Positions 24,665 through 32,456 of a stretch of 64,000 nt of DNA are shown here, piece by piece; the first letter of the stretch is position 1; every line of letters starts with the position of its first letter. Source of the stretch: Agromyces sp. Soil535. GTDB taxonomy: Bacteria > Actinomycetota > Actinomycetes > Actinomycetales > Microbacteriaceae. The stretch lies in the NCBI RefSeq assembly GCF_001428255.1, contig NZ_LMRW01000008.1, forward strand, positions 27,692 to 91,691, read 5' to 3'. Both the position numbers and the translations under genes were made by a program. The notes below the pieces were generated by a model. It was not told the origin of the DNA. It was given only the letters and a program-made list of their open reading frames with translations, and searched no databases.

Positions 24665-25687
24665 CTACCCGGCGGGCGGCGCCGTGCTGTCGCGCACCAC
24701 GAGGCTCGTCGCGAGGTCCATGCGGGGCGTGGTACCCGCGGGCTCTTCTGCGAGGCGGATCGCGAGCCGTGCCGCCTCCTCGCCCATGCGCCGCAGCGGC
24801 TGGTGCACGGTGGTGAGCCGCGGGCTCACCCAGCGGGCGAGCGGGATGTCGTCGTAGCCGACGACGGAGATGTCCTCGGGCACGCGGAGCCCGGCCTCGC
24901 GCACGGCGTCCAGCGTGCCGAGCGCCTGGAGGTCGCTGCCCGCGAAGATCGCCGTGGGCGGCTCGGGCAGGGCCAGTATCTCGCGGGCCCGGTCGCGACC
25001 GCCCTCCACGTGGAAGTCGCCGAAGCGGACCCACTCCGGATCGATGGCGAGGCCCGCGGAGTTCATCGCCGAGCGGTAGCCGTCGAGGCGGGCGAGCGAG
25101 CACATCATGTCCTCGGGCCCGGTGATCGCGGCGATGCGCCGGTGCCCGAGCTCGATGAGGTGCCGGGTCGCCGCGAGGCCGCCCGACCAGTTCGCCGAGC
25201 CGACCGACGGGGCATCGGGCGACGGGTCGCCCGCCGGATCGACGATGACGAACGGGATCGCCCGCGATCGCAGCCGCTCGCGGTACTCGGGCGCGAGGTC
25301 CGAGAAGACGAGCACGACGCCGACCGGGCGCCGTCGCATGACGCCCTCGATCCAGTCGGGGTCGGGCGCGTGCCTGCTGCCGCTCACCGTGAGCACGACG
25401 CTCAGCCCGTGCGCCTTCGCGACCGACTCCACGCCGTCGATGAGCTCCATCGACCAGATCGGGTCGAGCTCGTGGAAGACGAGCTCGATGAGGTCGGCCC
25501 GGCCGTCGGAGCGGCCGGCGCGCCGCACGTAGCCGCGCTCGGCGAGCAGCGTCTCCACCCGCGTGCGGGTCGCCGCCGACACATCCGACCGGCCGTTCAG
25601 CACCTTCGAGATCGTCGAGAGCGACACGCCCGCCTCCTCGGCCACGCTCGCGAGCGTGACGCGTTCTGCGGCGGCATCCGTTTCCAT
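24665..25687 (-). CDS. LacI family transcriptional regulator (LacI-2, BxlR-like)
   Basis: 340-residue repressor with a LacI HTH (VTLASVAEEAGVSLSTISKV) and a sugar-binding sensor domain ending in VVGYDDIPLARWVSPRLTTV. The ATG at 25687 is used because the upstream extension lacks family similarity. It is convergent with the xylo-oligosaccharide operon and lies 29 bases downstream of the GH31 gene on the same strand. The near-palindrome TCGAAACTTGCGG at 25704-25716, just upstream of its start, matches TCGAAACTTTCGA in front of the binding-protein gene at 17229. I therefore infer that it represses the bxl-like operon and itself. The effector is probably a xylo-oligosaccharide or xylose. The 135 bases on its 3' side, up to the GH43 gene, contain only a weak 6-bp stem. 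Confidence 0.9.
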   Translation of the reverse strand: METDAAAERVTLASVAEEAGVSLSTISKVLNGRSDVSAATRTRVETLLAERGYVRRAGRSDGRADLIELVFHELDPIWSMELIDGVESVAKAHGLSVVLTVSGSRHAPDPDWIEGVMRRRPVGVVLVFSDLAPEYRERLRSRAIPFVIVDPAGDPSPDAPSVGSANWSGGLAATRHLIELGHRRIAAITGPEDMMCSLARLDGYRSAMNSAGLAIDPEWVRFGDFHVEGGRDRAREILALPEPPTAIFAGSDLQALGTLDAVREAGLRVPEDISVVGYDDIPLARWVSPRLTTVHQPLRRMGEEAARLAIRLAEEPAGTTPRMDLATSLVVRDSTAPPAG

Positions 25688-25703
25688 GTTTCGAAGCCTA
25701 GCG

Positions 25704-25716
25704 TCGAAACTTGCGG
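25704..25716. promoter_or_regulatory. LacI-2 operator upstream of its own gene
   Basis: TCGAAACTTGCGG, 11/13 identical to the palindrome at 17205-17217. It is also the right half of a wider inverted repeat GTTTCGA (25688-25694)...TCGAAAC (25704-25710). It sits exactly between the GH31 stop and the lacI-2 start. Confidence 0.65.
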
Positions 25717-27846
25717 TCAGCCGACGAACTGCCCGACGCGCCCGTCCTCGCCGACCACGGGGATCACGGCACCCTCCCGCACCCACAGCGGCAGCGTGTC
25801 GAAGCCGTGCACCTCACGCCGCCAGCCGCCGCCCTCGACGATCTCTTTCGTGAACCAGTTCGTCCACCGGCCGTGCGGCAGGTAGTAGTCGACCTCGCCC
25901 GAGGCGCTGAACACCGGCGCGACGAGCAGGCTCGGGCCGAGCAGGTACTGCCGGTCGAGGTGGGCGACCGCGGGGTCGTCGGGGAACTCGAGCTGCATCG
26001 GCCGCATGATCGGCCGCCCGGTGCGGTGCGCCTCCTCGCCAGCCGCGACGAGGTACGGCGTGAGCGAGCGCTTGAGCTTCGCGAACCGCGATGCGACCTC
26101 CACCGCGCTCTGGCCGGGCGCTTCGTCGCCGTGATCGAACGCCCATGGCACGCGATAGCTGGTCGACCCGTGCAGCCGCGAGTGGCTCGAGAGCAGTCCG
26201 AACGCGAGCCAGCGCTTGAACACCGCGGGGTCGGGGTCGCCCTCGAACCCGCCGATGTCGTGGCTCCAGTAGCCGAACCCGCTGAGCGCGAGCGAGAGCC
26301 CGCCGCGCAGGCTCTCCGCCATCGACGTGAACGTCGAGGAGTTGTCACCGCCCCAGTGCACCGGCATCCGCTGGCCGCCAGCCGTCGCCGACCGGGCGAA
26401 GAGCACCGCCTCCCCCTGCCCGCGCGCCTCCTCGAGCACGTCGAAGACCGCCTGGTTGTAGAGGTCGGTGTAGCGGTGGTGCATGGCCTCGGGGTCGCTG
26501 CCGTCGTGCCAGACGACGTCGACGGGGATGCGCTCGCCGAAGTCCGTCTTGATGGCGTCCACGCCCTGGTCGAGGAGCCGCCGCAGGTGATCCTGGAACC
26601 AGCGGGTGGCTTCGGGGTTCGTGAAGTCGACGAGGGCCATGCCGGCCTGCCACAGGTCCCACTGCCACACGGAGCCGTCGGCGCGCCGCACGAGGTAGCC
26701 CGCCTCCATGCCTTCGCGGAACAGGCGGGAGCGCTGGGCGATGTAGGGGTTCAGCCAGACGCTCACGCGCAGGCCGCGATCGTGCAGCCGGGCCAGCATC
26801 CCCTCGGGGTCGGGGAACACCGCCGGGTCCCACTCGAAGTCGGTCCAGTGGAATTCGCGCATCCAGAAGCAGTCGAAGTGGAAGACGCCGAGCGGGATGT
26901 CGCGCTCGGCCATGCCGTCGATGAACGACGTGACCGTCTCCTCGTCGTAGTCGGTCGTGAAGCTCGTCGAGAGCCAGAGCCCATACGACCACTCGGGCAC
27001 GCGCGCGGGCCGCCCGGTGAGGCGCGTGTAGCGGTCGAGCACCTCCGCGGGCGTCGGACCGGCGATGACGAAGTACTCCAGGCTCTCGCCGGCGACCGAG
27101 AACTGCACCTGCTCGACCGCCTCGGAGCCGACCTCGAAGGAGACGTGCCCGGCGTGGTTCACGAGCACGCCGTAGCCGCGGTTCGTCAGGTAGAACGGCA
27201 CGTTCTTGTAGGCCTGCTCGCTCGACGTACCGCCGTCGGCGTTCCAGATGTCGACCGTCTGGCCGTTCTTCACCAGCGGCCCGAAGCGCTCGCCGAGCCC
27301 GTAGACCAGCTCGCCGACTCCGAGCGAGAGCTGCGTGTGCAGGTAGGCGGGCGCAGGAGCGAGGCCCGTGGTCGTGATGCCGGCGACACCGGTCGGCTCG
27401 GCGGCCACCGGGGCGCCGGGTGCGAGCTTCAGGTAGCCGACGGACCTGTGGCCGCTCGTGGTGTAGGCGCCGCCGTCGTGCTCGAACGCGAGCTCCCAGG
27501 GGGCGCCGCGGCGGATGCGCGCACGCAGCGACCCCGCGTCGAGGACGCCCTCGTCGTCGCCGGCCTCGAGCACCGGGCGGTGCGCGGCATCCGACTCGAT
27601 CGCGAAGCCGGGGTCACGGCGCCGGCCGCGGTGGTGCTCGATGCGCACGCGGATGACGCCCTCGGCCGGGCTCGCGAGCGACACCGTGAGCATCGGCCGG
27701 TTGAGGGTGTCGCCGCGCCGCTCCACGACGCGGGTCGACGCCCAGGCCACCAGCTCGTCGCCCTCGACCGCGAGATCGCGCACCTCCTGGGCGTAGAGCG
27801 CCTCGACGCCCGGACGCACGTGCCAGAACCCATCGGTGAACTTCAT
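25717..27846 (-). CDS. yicI: GH31 alpha-xylosidase
   Basis: 709-residue cytoplasmic enzyme that removes alpha-1,6-linked xylose from xyloglucan oligosaccharides such as isoprimeverose. The YicI-type N-terminal beta domain starts MKFTDGFWHVRPGVEA. The catalytic barrel carries the nucleophile Asp in IKTDFGERIP and the acid/base Asp in VHWGGDNSSTF. FHFDCFWMREFHWTDFEWD is the alpha-xylosidase substrate loop. Length and motifs match Escherichia coli YicI. It starts 2 bases after the permease stop and is the last enzyme gene of the minus-strand operon of binding protein and two permeases. That makes xyloglucan-derived oligosaccharides the likely import. LacI-2 follows 29 bases downstream and could be partly co-transcribed. 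Confidence 0.93.
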   Translation of the reverse strand: MKFTDGFWHVRPGVEALYAQEVRDLAVEGDELVAWASTRVVERRGDTLNRPMLTVSLASPAEGVIRVRIEHHRGRRRDPGFAIESDAAHRPVLEAGDDEGVLDAGSLRARIRRGAPWELAFEHDGGAYTTSGHRSVGYLKLAPGAPVAAEPTGVAGITTTGLAPAPAYLHTQLSLGVGELVYGLGERFGPLVKNGQTVDIWNADGGTSSEQAYKNVPFYLTNRGYGVLVNHAGHVSFEVGSEAVEQVQFSVAGESLEYFVIAGPTPAEVLDRYTRLTGRPARVPEWSYGLWLSTSFTTDYDEETVTSFIDGMAERDIPLGVFHFDCFWMREFHWTDFEWDPAVFPDPEGMLARLHDRGLRVSVWLNPYIAQRSRLFREGMEAGYLVRRADGSVWQWDLWQAGMALVDFTNPEATRWFQDHLRRLLDQGVDAIKTDFGERIPVDVVWHDGSDPEAMHHRYTDLYNQAVFDVLEEARGQGEAVLFARSATAGGQRMPVHWGGDNSSTFTSMAESLRGGLSLALSGFGYWSHDIGGFEGDPDPAVFKRWLAFGLLSSHSRLHGSTSYRVPWAFDHGDEAPGQSAVEVASRFAKLKRSLTPYLVAAGEEAHRTGRPIMRPMQLEFPDDPAVAHLDRQYLLGPSLLVAPVFSASGEVDYYLPHGRWTNWFTKEIVEGGGWRREVHGFDTLPLWVREGAVIPVVGEDGRVGQFVG

Positions 27847-27848
27847 GG

Positions 27849-28769
27849 CTACTTGACTGCTCCTGCGGTGATGCCCCGGGTGAGGGTGCGTTGGAAGATG
27901 AGGAAGAACACGAGCGTCGGGATGAGCCCGAGCAGGGCCGAGGCGCTCGTCGTGGTCACGTCCATGAGCCGGTCGCCCTGCAGCACCGTGATCGCCACCG
28001 GCACGGTCTGCGTGTCGTTCGACACCAGGAACGTGAGTGGGATCAGGAACTCGTTCCACGTCCAGATGAAGAAGAAGATCAGCAGCACCGAGAGCATCGG
28101 CCGCGAGATCGGGTAGACCACGCGCCAGAGGATCTGCCACCGGCTCGCGCCGTCGAGTGACGCGGCCTCGAGCAATTCCTTCGGGAAGGTGCCGAAGACC
28201 GACGCCAGCAGGTAGGTGCCGAACGCCGACTGGATCACGGTGAAGATGATGATCACGGCCCACTGGTTGTCGTAGAGTCCGGCCTCCTTGAACATGAAGT
28301 ACAGCGGGTAGAGCAGCACCTCCTGCGGCAGCATGTTCGCGAGCAGGATCACGACGACGATCCAGAGCCGGCCCTTCACGCGGCCGATGCCCAGCGCGAA
28401 CGCGTTGAACATCGACAGCACCACCGCGAAGACCGCGACGAGGCCTGAGATGAACACGCTGTTCCACAGCTTCTCGGGGAAGTCCACCCGTTCCCAGAAC
28501 GCGACGATGCCGTCGAAGTACAGGCTGGTCGGAAGGCTCAGCGGGCCGGACGTGTTGTAGTCCGCGGGCGACTTGAACGAGTTGATGAGGATCATCAGGA
28601 ACGGCACCGCGATGAAGAAGCCGAGCACGATCGCGACGACCAGCACGACCCAGTCGCTTGCGGTGCGGCGCTTCGTGCCGCCTGCCCGCCGGCTGCGGCG
28701 CTTGGCGTCGACGGGTTCGCGAACGGATGCCCCGAGCGTCTCCGCGGCCTCGTCGAGCACGGCGCTCAT
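27849..28769 (-). CDS. Carbohydrate ABC transporter permease, MalG type
   Basis: CUT1 permease of 306 residues with an Arg/Lys-rich cytoplasmic leader of about 40 residues, six hydrophobic segments and the EAA loop ELLEAASLDGASRWQILWRV. Its start overlaps the upstream permease stop (ATGA) and its stop lies 2 bases from the GH31 start, so all three are tightly coupled. It presumably transports xyloglucan or xylo-oligosaccharides with the binding protein at 29820-31109. Confidence 0.91.
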   Translation of the reverse strand: MSAVLDEAAETLGASVREPVDAKRRSRRAGGTKRRTASDWVVLVVAIVLGFFIAVPFLMILINSFKSPADYNTSGPLSLPTSLYFDGIVAFWERVDFPEKLWNSVFISGLVAVFAVVLSMFNAFALGIGRVKGRLWIVVVILLANMLPQEVLLYPLYFMFKEAGLYDNQWAVIIIFTVIQSAFGTYLLASVFGTFPKELLEAASLDGASRWQILWRVVYPISRPMLSVLLIFFFIWTWNEFLIPLTFLVSNDTQTVPVAITVLQGDRLMDVTTTSASALLGLIPTLVFFLIFQRTLTRGITAGAVK

Positions 28770-29746
28770 CGGGCCTCCTCCTTCCGCTCCGCACGGTTCT
28801 GCACGAGGATGAACGCCACACTGACCGCGGCGATGACGACGGTCAGCGCCGTCGCGATCGTCGCGCCGTAGCCGACCTGCTGCGACTGGAAGAACTCGCT
28901 GTACGCGTAGTACGCGGGCACGATCGTGGCCGTGCCTGGACCACCCCCGGTCAGCGCGTAGACCGGCCCGAACACCTTCAGCGCTGCGATCGTGCACGTC
29001 AGGGTGACGACGAAGATCTCGGGGCGGATGATCCCCACCGTGATGGCGCGGAACCGCTGGAACCAGTTGGCGCCGTCGAGCTCGGCGGCCTCGTACAGCT
29101 CGGGGTCCACCCGCTGCAGCGCCGCCATGAAGATCACGATCGGGTAGCCGAGCTGCACCCAGACCATGATGACCATGATGCTGGGCAGCGCGGTGTCGGG
29201 GCTGCCGAGCCAGTTGTGCTGCAGCGCGCCGAGCCCGATCGCCTCGAGGATCTGGTTGAGCGCGCCGTTCTGCGGGCGCAGGATCCAGCCGATCACGATC
29301 GCGGCGATGACCGCCGGCAGGATCTGCGGCAGGTAGTAGGTGGCACGCAGGAAGCTCGCGAGCTTGCCGCCGAACTTCTTGCCGATGAGGTCGAAGAGCA
29401 TCGCGGCGAGGACGAGGCCGGCGAGCGTCGGCACCACCACCATCGCGACGATCATCGCGATGGAGTTGCCGAACGAGGTCCAGAACACCTCGTCGCCGAA
29501 CAGCTCGATCCAGTTCTCGAGGCCGATCCACTCGGGCGGACGGATGCCGCGATAGTCCGTGAACGTCAGGTAGATGTTCCAGATCAGCGGGACGACGATG
29601 ATGACGGCCAGCAGCGCGAGGCCGGGCACGAGGTACAGCCAGTAGGCGTTGCGGCTCGAGCCCGGGATGAGGCTGGACGGAGCCCGGCTCCCGGCGCGGC
29701 CGGCGCCGCGCGTGGTGAGCGCCCGGGTGTCGGGGACGATGGCCAT
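28766..29746 (-). CDS. Sugar ABC transporter permease, MalF type
   Basis: CUT1 permease of 326 residues with six hydrophobic segments and the EAA loop ELYEAAELDGANWFQRFRAI. The ATG at 29746 is preceded by AAGGACC. It lies downstream of a 15-bp intercistronic hairpin that separates it from the binding-protein gene. It partners the MalG-type permease at 27849-28769. No ATPase gene is present. Confidence 0.92.
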   Translation of the reverse strand: MAIVPDTRALTTRGAGRAGSRAPSSLIPGSSRNAYWLYLVPGLALLAVIIVVPLIWNIYLTFTDYRGIRPPEWIGLENWIELFGDEVFWTSFGNSIAMIVAMVVVPTLAGLVLAAMLFDLIGKKFGGKLASFLRATYYLPQILPAVIAAIVIGWILRPQNGALNQILEAIGLGALQHNWLGSPDTALPSIMVIMVWVQLGYPIVIFMAALQRVDPELYEAAELDGANWFQRFRAITVGIIRPEIFVVTLTCTIAALKVFGPVYALTGGGPGTATIVPAYYAYSEFFQSQQVGYGATIATALTVVIAAVSVAFILVQNRAERKEEAR

Positions 29747-29769
29747 GATGGGTCCTTCCGGTTGGTTGG

Positions 29770-29815
29770 ACGGATGCCGCGGGCTCGGCGCACACTCCGT
29801 GCCCGCGGCATCCGT
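29770..29815 (-). terminator. Intercistronic hairpin after the binding-protein gene
   Basis: Perfect 15-bp stem ACGGATGCCGCGGGC (29770-29784) and GCCCGCGGCATCCGT (29801-29815) with a 16-base loop. It begins 5 bases past the binding-protein stop (29820) and ends 24 bases before the permease start. There is no U-tract, so partial termination or 3'-end protection is more likely than a full stop. Confidence 0.8.
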
Positions 29816-29819
29816 GGCG

Positions 29820-31109
29820 TCAGCCGACGATGTCGTCGACGCCGGCCTGGTACTGCTCGCCGAGCTGCTGCTGCACGTCGGCGGGCGACTTGGTGCCGTT
29901 GACGAGCTCCTGCAGGCCCGCGTTCAGCTCGTCGTAGAACGTCGGCGTGGGCCAGTCGGGGTAGAAGGCGAGGCCGTCCTGCCCGGTCAGCGTGTTGAAG
30001 TTCGCGATGAGCTCGCGGCTCTTCTCGTCGGTGATGTCGGCCTCGTCAGCGGCCACGGGGACACCGCCGTTGTTGCCGAGGAGCGCCTGGATCTCGGGAC
30101 GCATCGTGATGTCGATGAACTCGTAGGCGAGCTCCTTGTTCTGCGCCTTCTCCGGCACGACCCACATGTTGCCCGCCGACCCGGGTGAGAGCTCCGCCTC
30201 GGGGAACAGGAAGGTGCCCCACTCGAAATCGGTGATCTCGCTCGCGAATCTTCCGTACCACCAGCTGCCCGAGTAGAACATCGGGTACTGGCCGCCGATG
30301 AAGCCGACGCCCGCGTCCTCGGCCTTCAGGCCGCTCGAGTCGGCCGAGATGTAGCCCTTCTCGGTCCAGTCCTGCACGGTCTCGGTGGCGTGGGTGATCT
30401 CGGCGCCCGACCAGTCGACCGGGTTCTCGTAGAGCTGGTAGTCGTTCACGAACTGGCGATCGGCCTGCGTGAGGGCGAGCTGGTACCAGAGCTGGCCGAG
30501 CGGGTACTCGGCGGCCGACTCGGCGAGGGGCGTCACGCCCTGCGCGGCGAAGGCCGCGAGCACGTCCTCGAACTCCGCGAGCGTGGTGGGCACCTCGAGG
30601 CCGGCGGCGGCGAAGGCGTCCTTGTTGTAGTACACCTCGACGTACTCGCCGTAGTTGGGTACGCCGTACCAGCTGCCCGACCCCATGACGCCGTTCTCGT
30701 CGTACTTGGCGGTCGTCTGCAGCGACGGGGCGAGCTTGTCGCCCCAGCCGAACTCATCGACCGCGTCATCGAGCGGGGTGAGCAGGCCTTGGCTCGAGAG
30801 CAGGCCCGCGGTGGCGTTGCCCTTGTTGTACTCGAGGATGTCGGGCGCCTCGTCGGAGTTGAGCACCTGGCTCGCGGTCGAGCGGATCTGCTCGAAGCTC
30901 TTCTCCTCGAACTCGACGGTGGCTCCGGTCTCCTCCTCGAAGACCTTGATCGCCTCCGCCCAGGCGACGCCCATGGCACTGTCGGCGCCCTCGTAGTGCC
31001 AGAGGCGCAGGACGTCGTCGCCCTGGTCGTTGGCACCGGAGCATCCGGTGAGGACGAGTGCCGCTGCGGCGATCGCCGCGGCGACTCCCACGATTCTGCT
31101 GTGCTTCAT
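29820..31109 (-). CDS. Sugar-binding lipoprotein, family 1 (xyloglucan/xylo-oligosaccharide importer)
   Basis: 429-residue extracellular receptor with a short basic start, a hydrophobic core and the lipobox LVLTGCSGAN. VLRLWHYEGADSAMG and the later SGSWWYGRFAS and AGNMWVVPEKA segments are typical of family 1 binding proteins. The start follows AAGGAGAGAG, a strong ribosome site. It is the first gene of the operon that continues with two permeases and the GH31 alpha-xylosidase. A perfect palindrome at 31181-31194, 72 bases upstream, marks a LacI operator. The ligand is inferred from GH31 to be an alpha-xylosylated oligosaccharide. Confidence 0.91.
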   Translation of the reverse strand: MKHSRIVGVAAAIAAAALVLTGCSGANDQGDDVLRLWHYEGADSAMGVAWAEAIKVFEEETGATVEFEEKSFEQIRSTASQVLNSDEAPDILEYNKGNATAGLLSSQGLLTPLDDAVDEFGWGDKLAPSLQTTAKYDENGVMGSGSWYGVPNYGEYVEVYYNKDAFAAAGLEVPTTLAEFEDVLAAFAAQGVTPLAESAAEYPLGQLWYQLALTQADRQFVNDYQLYENPVDWSGAEITHATETVQDWTEKGYISADSSGLKAEDAGVGFIGGQYPMFYSGSWWYGRFASEITDFEWGTFLFPEAELSPGSAGNMWVVPEKAQNKELAYEFIDITMRPEIQALLGNNGGVPVAADEADITDEKSRELIANFNTLTGQDGLAFYPDWPTPTFYDELNAGLQELVNGTKSPADVQQQLGEQYQAGVDDIVG

Positions 31110-31180
31110 TGCTCTCTCTCCTTGGTGGGGTGGGGTGGGGTGGTGCGGTTCATGGGTGGAGCGTCCTCGAGCCCGTGGTG

Positions 31181-31194
31181 TCGAAGCGCTTCGA
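31181..31194. promoter_or_regulatory. LacI-3 operator in front of the GH31 operon
   Basis: TCGAAGCGCTTCGA, a perfect 14-bp palindrome with a central CG, 72 bases upstream of the binding-protein start. That is the same distance as O1 in the arabino-oligosaccharide operon. A close relative, TCTAAACGTTTCGA, lies in front of lacI-3. Confidence 0.8.
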
Positions 31195-31245
31195 TACGCA
31201 AGACGCGGATCTGGGGTCCTCTCGTGGGATGTGTCGACCCGCCGG

Positions 31246-32262
31246 TCAGCGTCGACCTGGCGGGGCGACCGATCCGTGGTCGTGGTAGACGGGGGCGACG
31301 AGGCGCACGCCGGGCGGCGGCACGGCATCGGACAGCAGTTGCATCGCGAGGTCGACGGCCAGGTCGCACGATGCCTGCGGCACGAGCGGCAGGACGTCGA
31401 GCGGCGGCTGCATCGACGAGGTGTCGAACGTCGATCCGACTGAGACGACGGAGACGTCGTCGGGCACGCGGAGGCCGCGGGCGGCGAGTTCGTCGAGCGC
31501 CGCGACGTGGGCCTCCTCGTCGCAGTGGAGCACGATGCCCGTGACGCCGCGGTCGAGGAGCACTCCGAGCGCGGCCCGCACCGCGACACGGCGGGCGCCT
31601 CCGAACTCGGGAAGCTCGACGGTGTCGGCGAGCCCGCGTTCGCGGGCGCGCCGCTCGAACCCGGCGCGGACCCGCGGCGGGAAGTTCGAGCGATGGTACG
31701 CGGCCGCCGGATGCCCGAGGAGGCCGATCGTGCGATGGCCCGCGTCGGCCAGGCGGTCGACCGCGAGCCCGGCCGCGGCTTCGAAGTCGAGGTCGACGCA
31801 CACGAGCCCGTCGTGGTCGTTCGGCACACCGACGAAGACCGACGGGATGTCGAGATGCCGCGCGAGTTCCACGCGCTCGTCGTCGGGCGCGACGTCGAGC
31901 ACCAGGACGGCGTCGGCGAGGCCGCTCCTCGCGACCCGGCGCATGCCCGCGGAGGCCTGCTCCTCGGTGAGGAGCAGGACGTCGTAGTCGTAGCGCCGGG
32001 CGGCGATGGACGTGGCGAGCACGAACGCCATGTGGGCGGGCGCGTAGGTGTCGGCGCGGAACGGCTCGGTGAGCGCGAAGATGTTGGTGCGGCGGCCTGC
32101 GAGCATGCGGGCGCCGGCGTTCGGGCGGTAGTCGAGCTCGCGCACGGCCTGCTCGATGCGCCGGCGGGTTTCGGCGGAGATGGTGCGCTTGCCGCTCAGG
32201 GCGTACGACACCGTGCTGATCGACACACCGGCGGCCTCGGCCACCTCGTGGATCTTCGCCAT
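31246..32262 (-). CDS. LacI family transcriptional regulator (LacI-3)
   Basis: Repressor of 338 residues with a LacI HTH (AKIHEVAEAAGVSISTVSYA) and a sugar-binding domain (GRRTNIFALTEPFRAD; VSVVSVGSTFDTSS). I start at the ATG at 32262 because GGAG lies 6-7 bases upstream. The alternative ATG at 32274 has only operator sequence before it. The gene is upstream of and parallel to the binding-protein/permease/GH31 operon. TCTAAACGTTTCGA lies immediately before it and TCGAAGCGCTTCGA before the operon, so self-control and control of the GH31 operon are both likely. A xyloglucan-derived sugar is the probable effector. Confidence 0.91.
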   Translation of the reverse strand: MAKIHEVAEAAGVSISTVSYALSGKRTISAETRRRIEQAVRELDYRPNAGARMLAGRRTNIFALTEPFRADTYAPAHMAFVLATSIAARRYDYDVLLLTEEQASAGMRRVARSGLADAVLVLDVAPDDERVELARHLDIPSVFVGVPNDHDGLVCVDLDFEAAAGLAVDRLADAGHRTIGLLGHPAAAYHRSNFPPRVRAGFERRARERGLADTVELPEFGGARRVAVRAALGVLLDRGVTGIVLHCDEEAHVAALDELAARGLRVPDDVSVVSVGSTFDTSSMQPPLDVLPLVPQASCDLAVDLAMQLLSDAVPPPGVRLVAPVYHDHGSVAPPGRR

Positions 32263-32276
32263 GTCGGACTCCATCG

Positions 32277-32290
32277 TCTAAACGTTTCGA
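32277..32290. promoter_or_regulatory. LacI-3 autoregulatory operator
   Basis: TCTAAACGTTTCGA, palindromic except for one pair. With 31181-31194 it gives the consensus TCGAARCGYTTCGA. It is adjacent to the lacI-3 start. Confidence 0.7.
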
Positions 32291-32381
32291 TTGATTCGTC
32301 GGGGCACTGTACGCACATCGCGATCCGCCGCGCAAGTGTTTTGTCGGAACTGAGAACAAATGGCTTTCGGGCCGGGCGGAC

Positions 32382-32427
32382 TTGCGGCGGATGCCGCGTC
32401 GGCCTTATGTTGTATATGCCAACAAAT
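32382..32427 (+). promoter_or_regulatory. xylA promoter with XylR-type operator
   Basis: TTGCGG (32382-32387), 18 bases, TATGTT (32406-32411). The -10 overlaps the inverted repeat TGTTG-7 bases-CAACA (32408-32424) within an AT-rich stretch ending CAACAAAT. This resembles the TTTGTT...AACAAA operators of ROK-type XylR repressors and differs from all the LacI sites in the window. Confidence 0.6.
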
Positions 32428-32456
32428 CACCGATGACGCTGAAAGGCGGATCTCCC

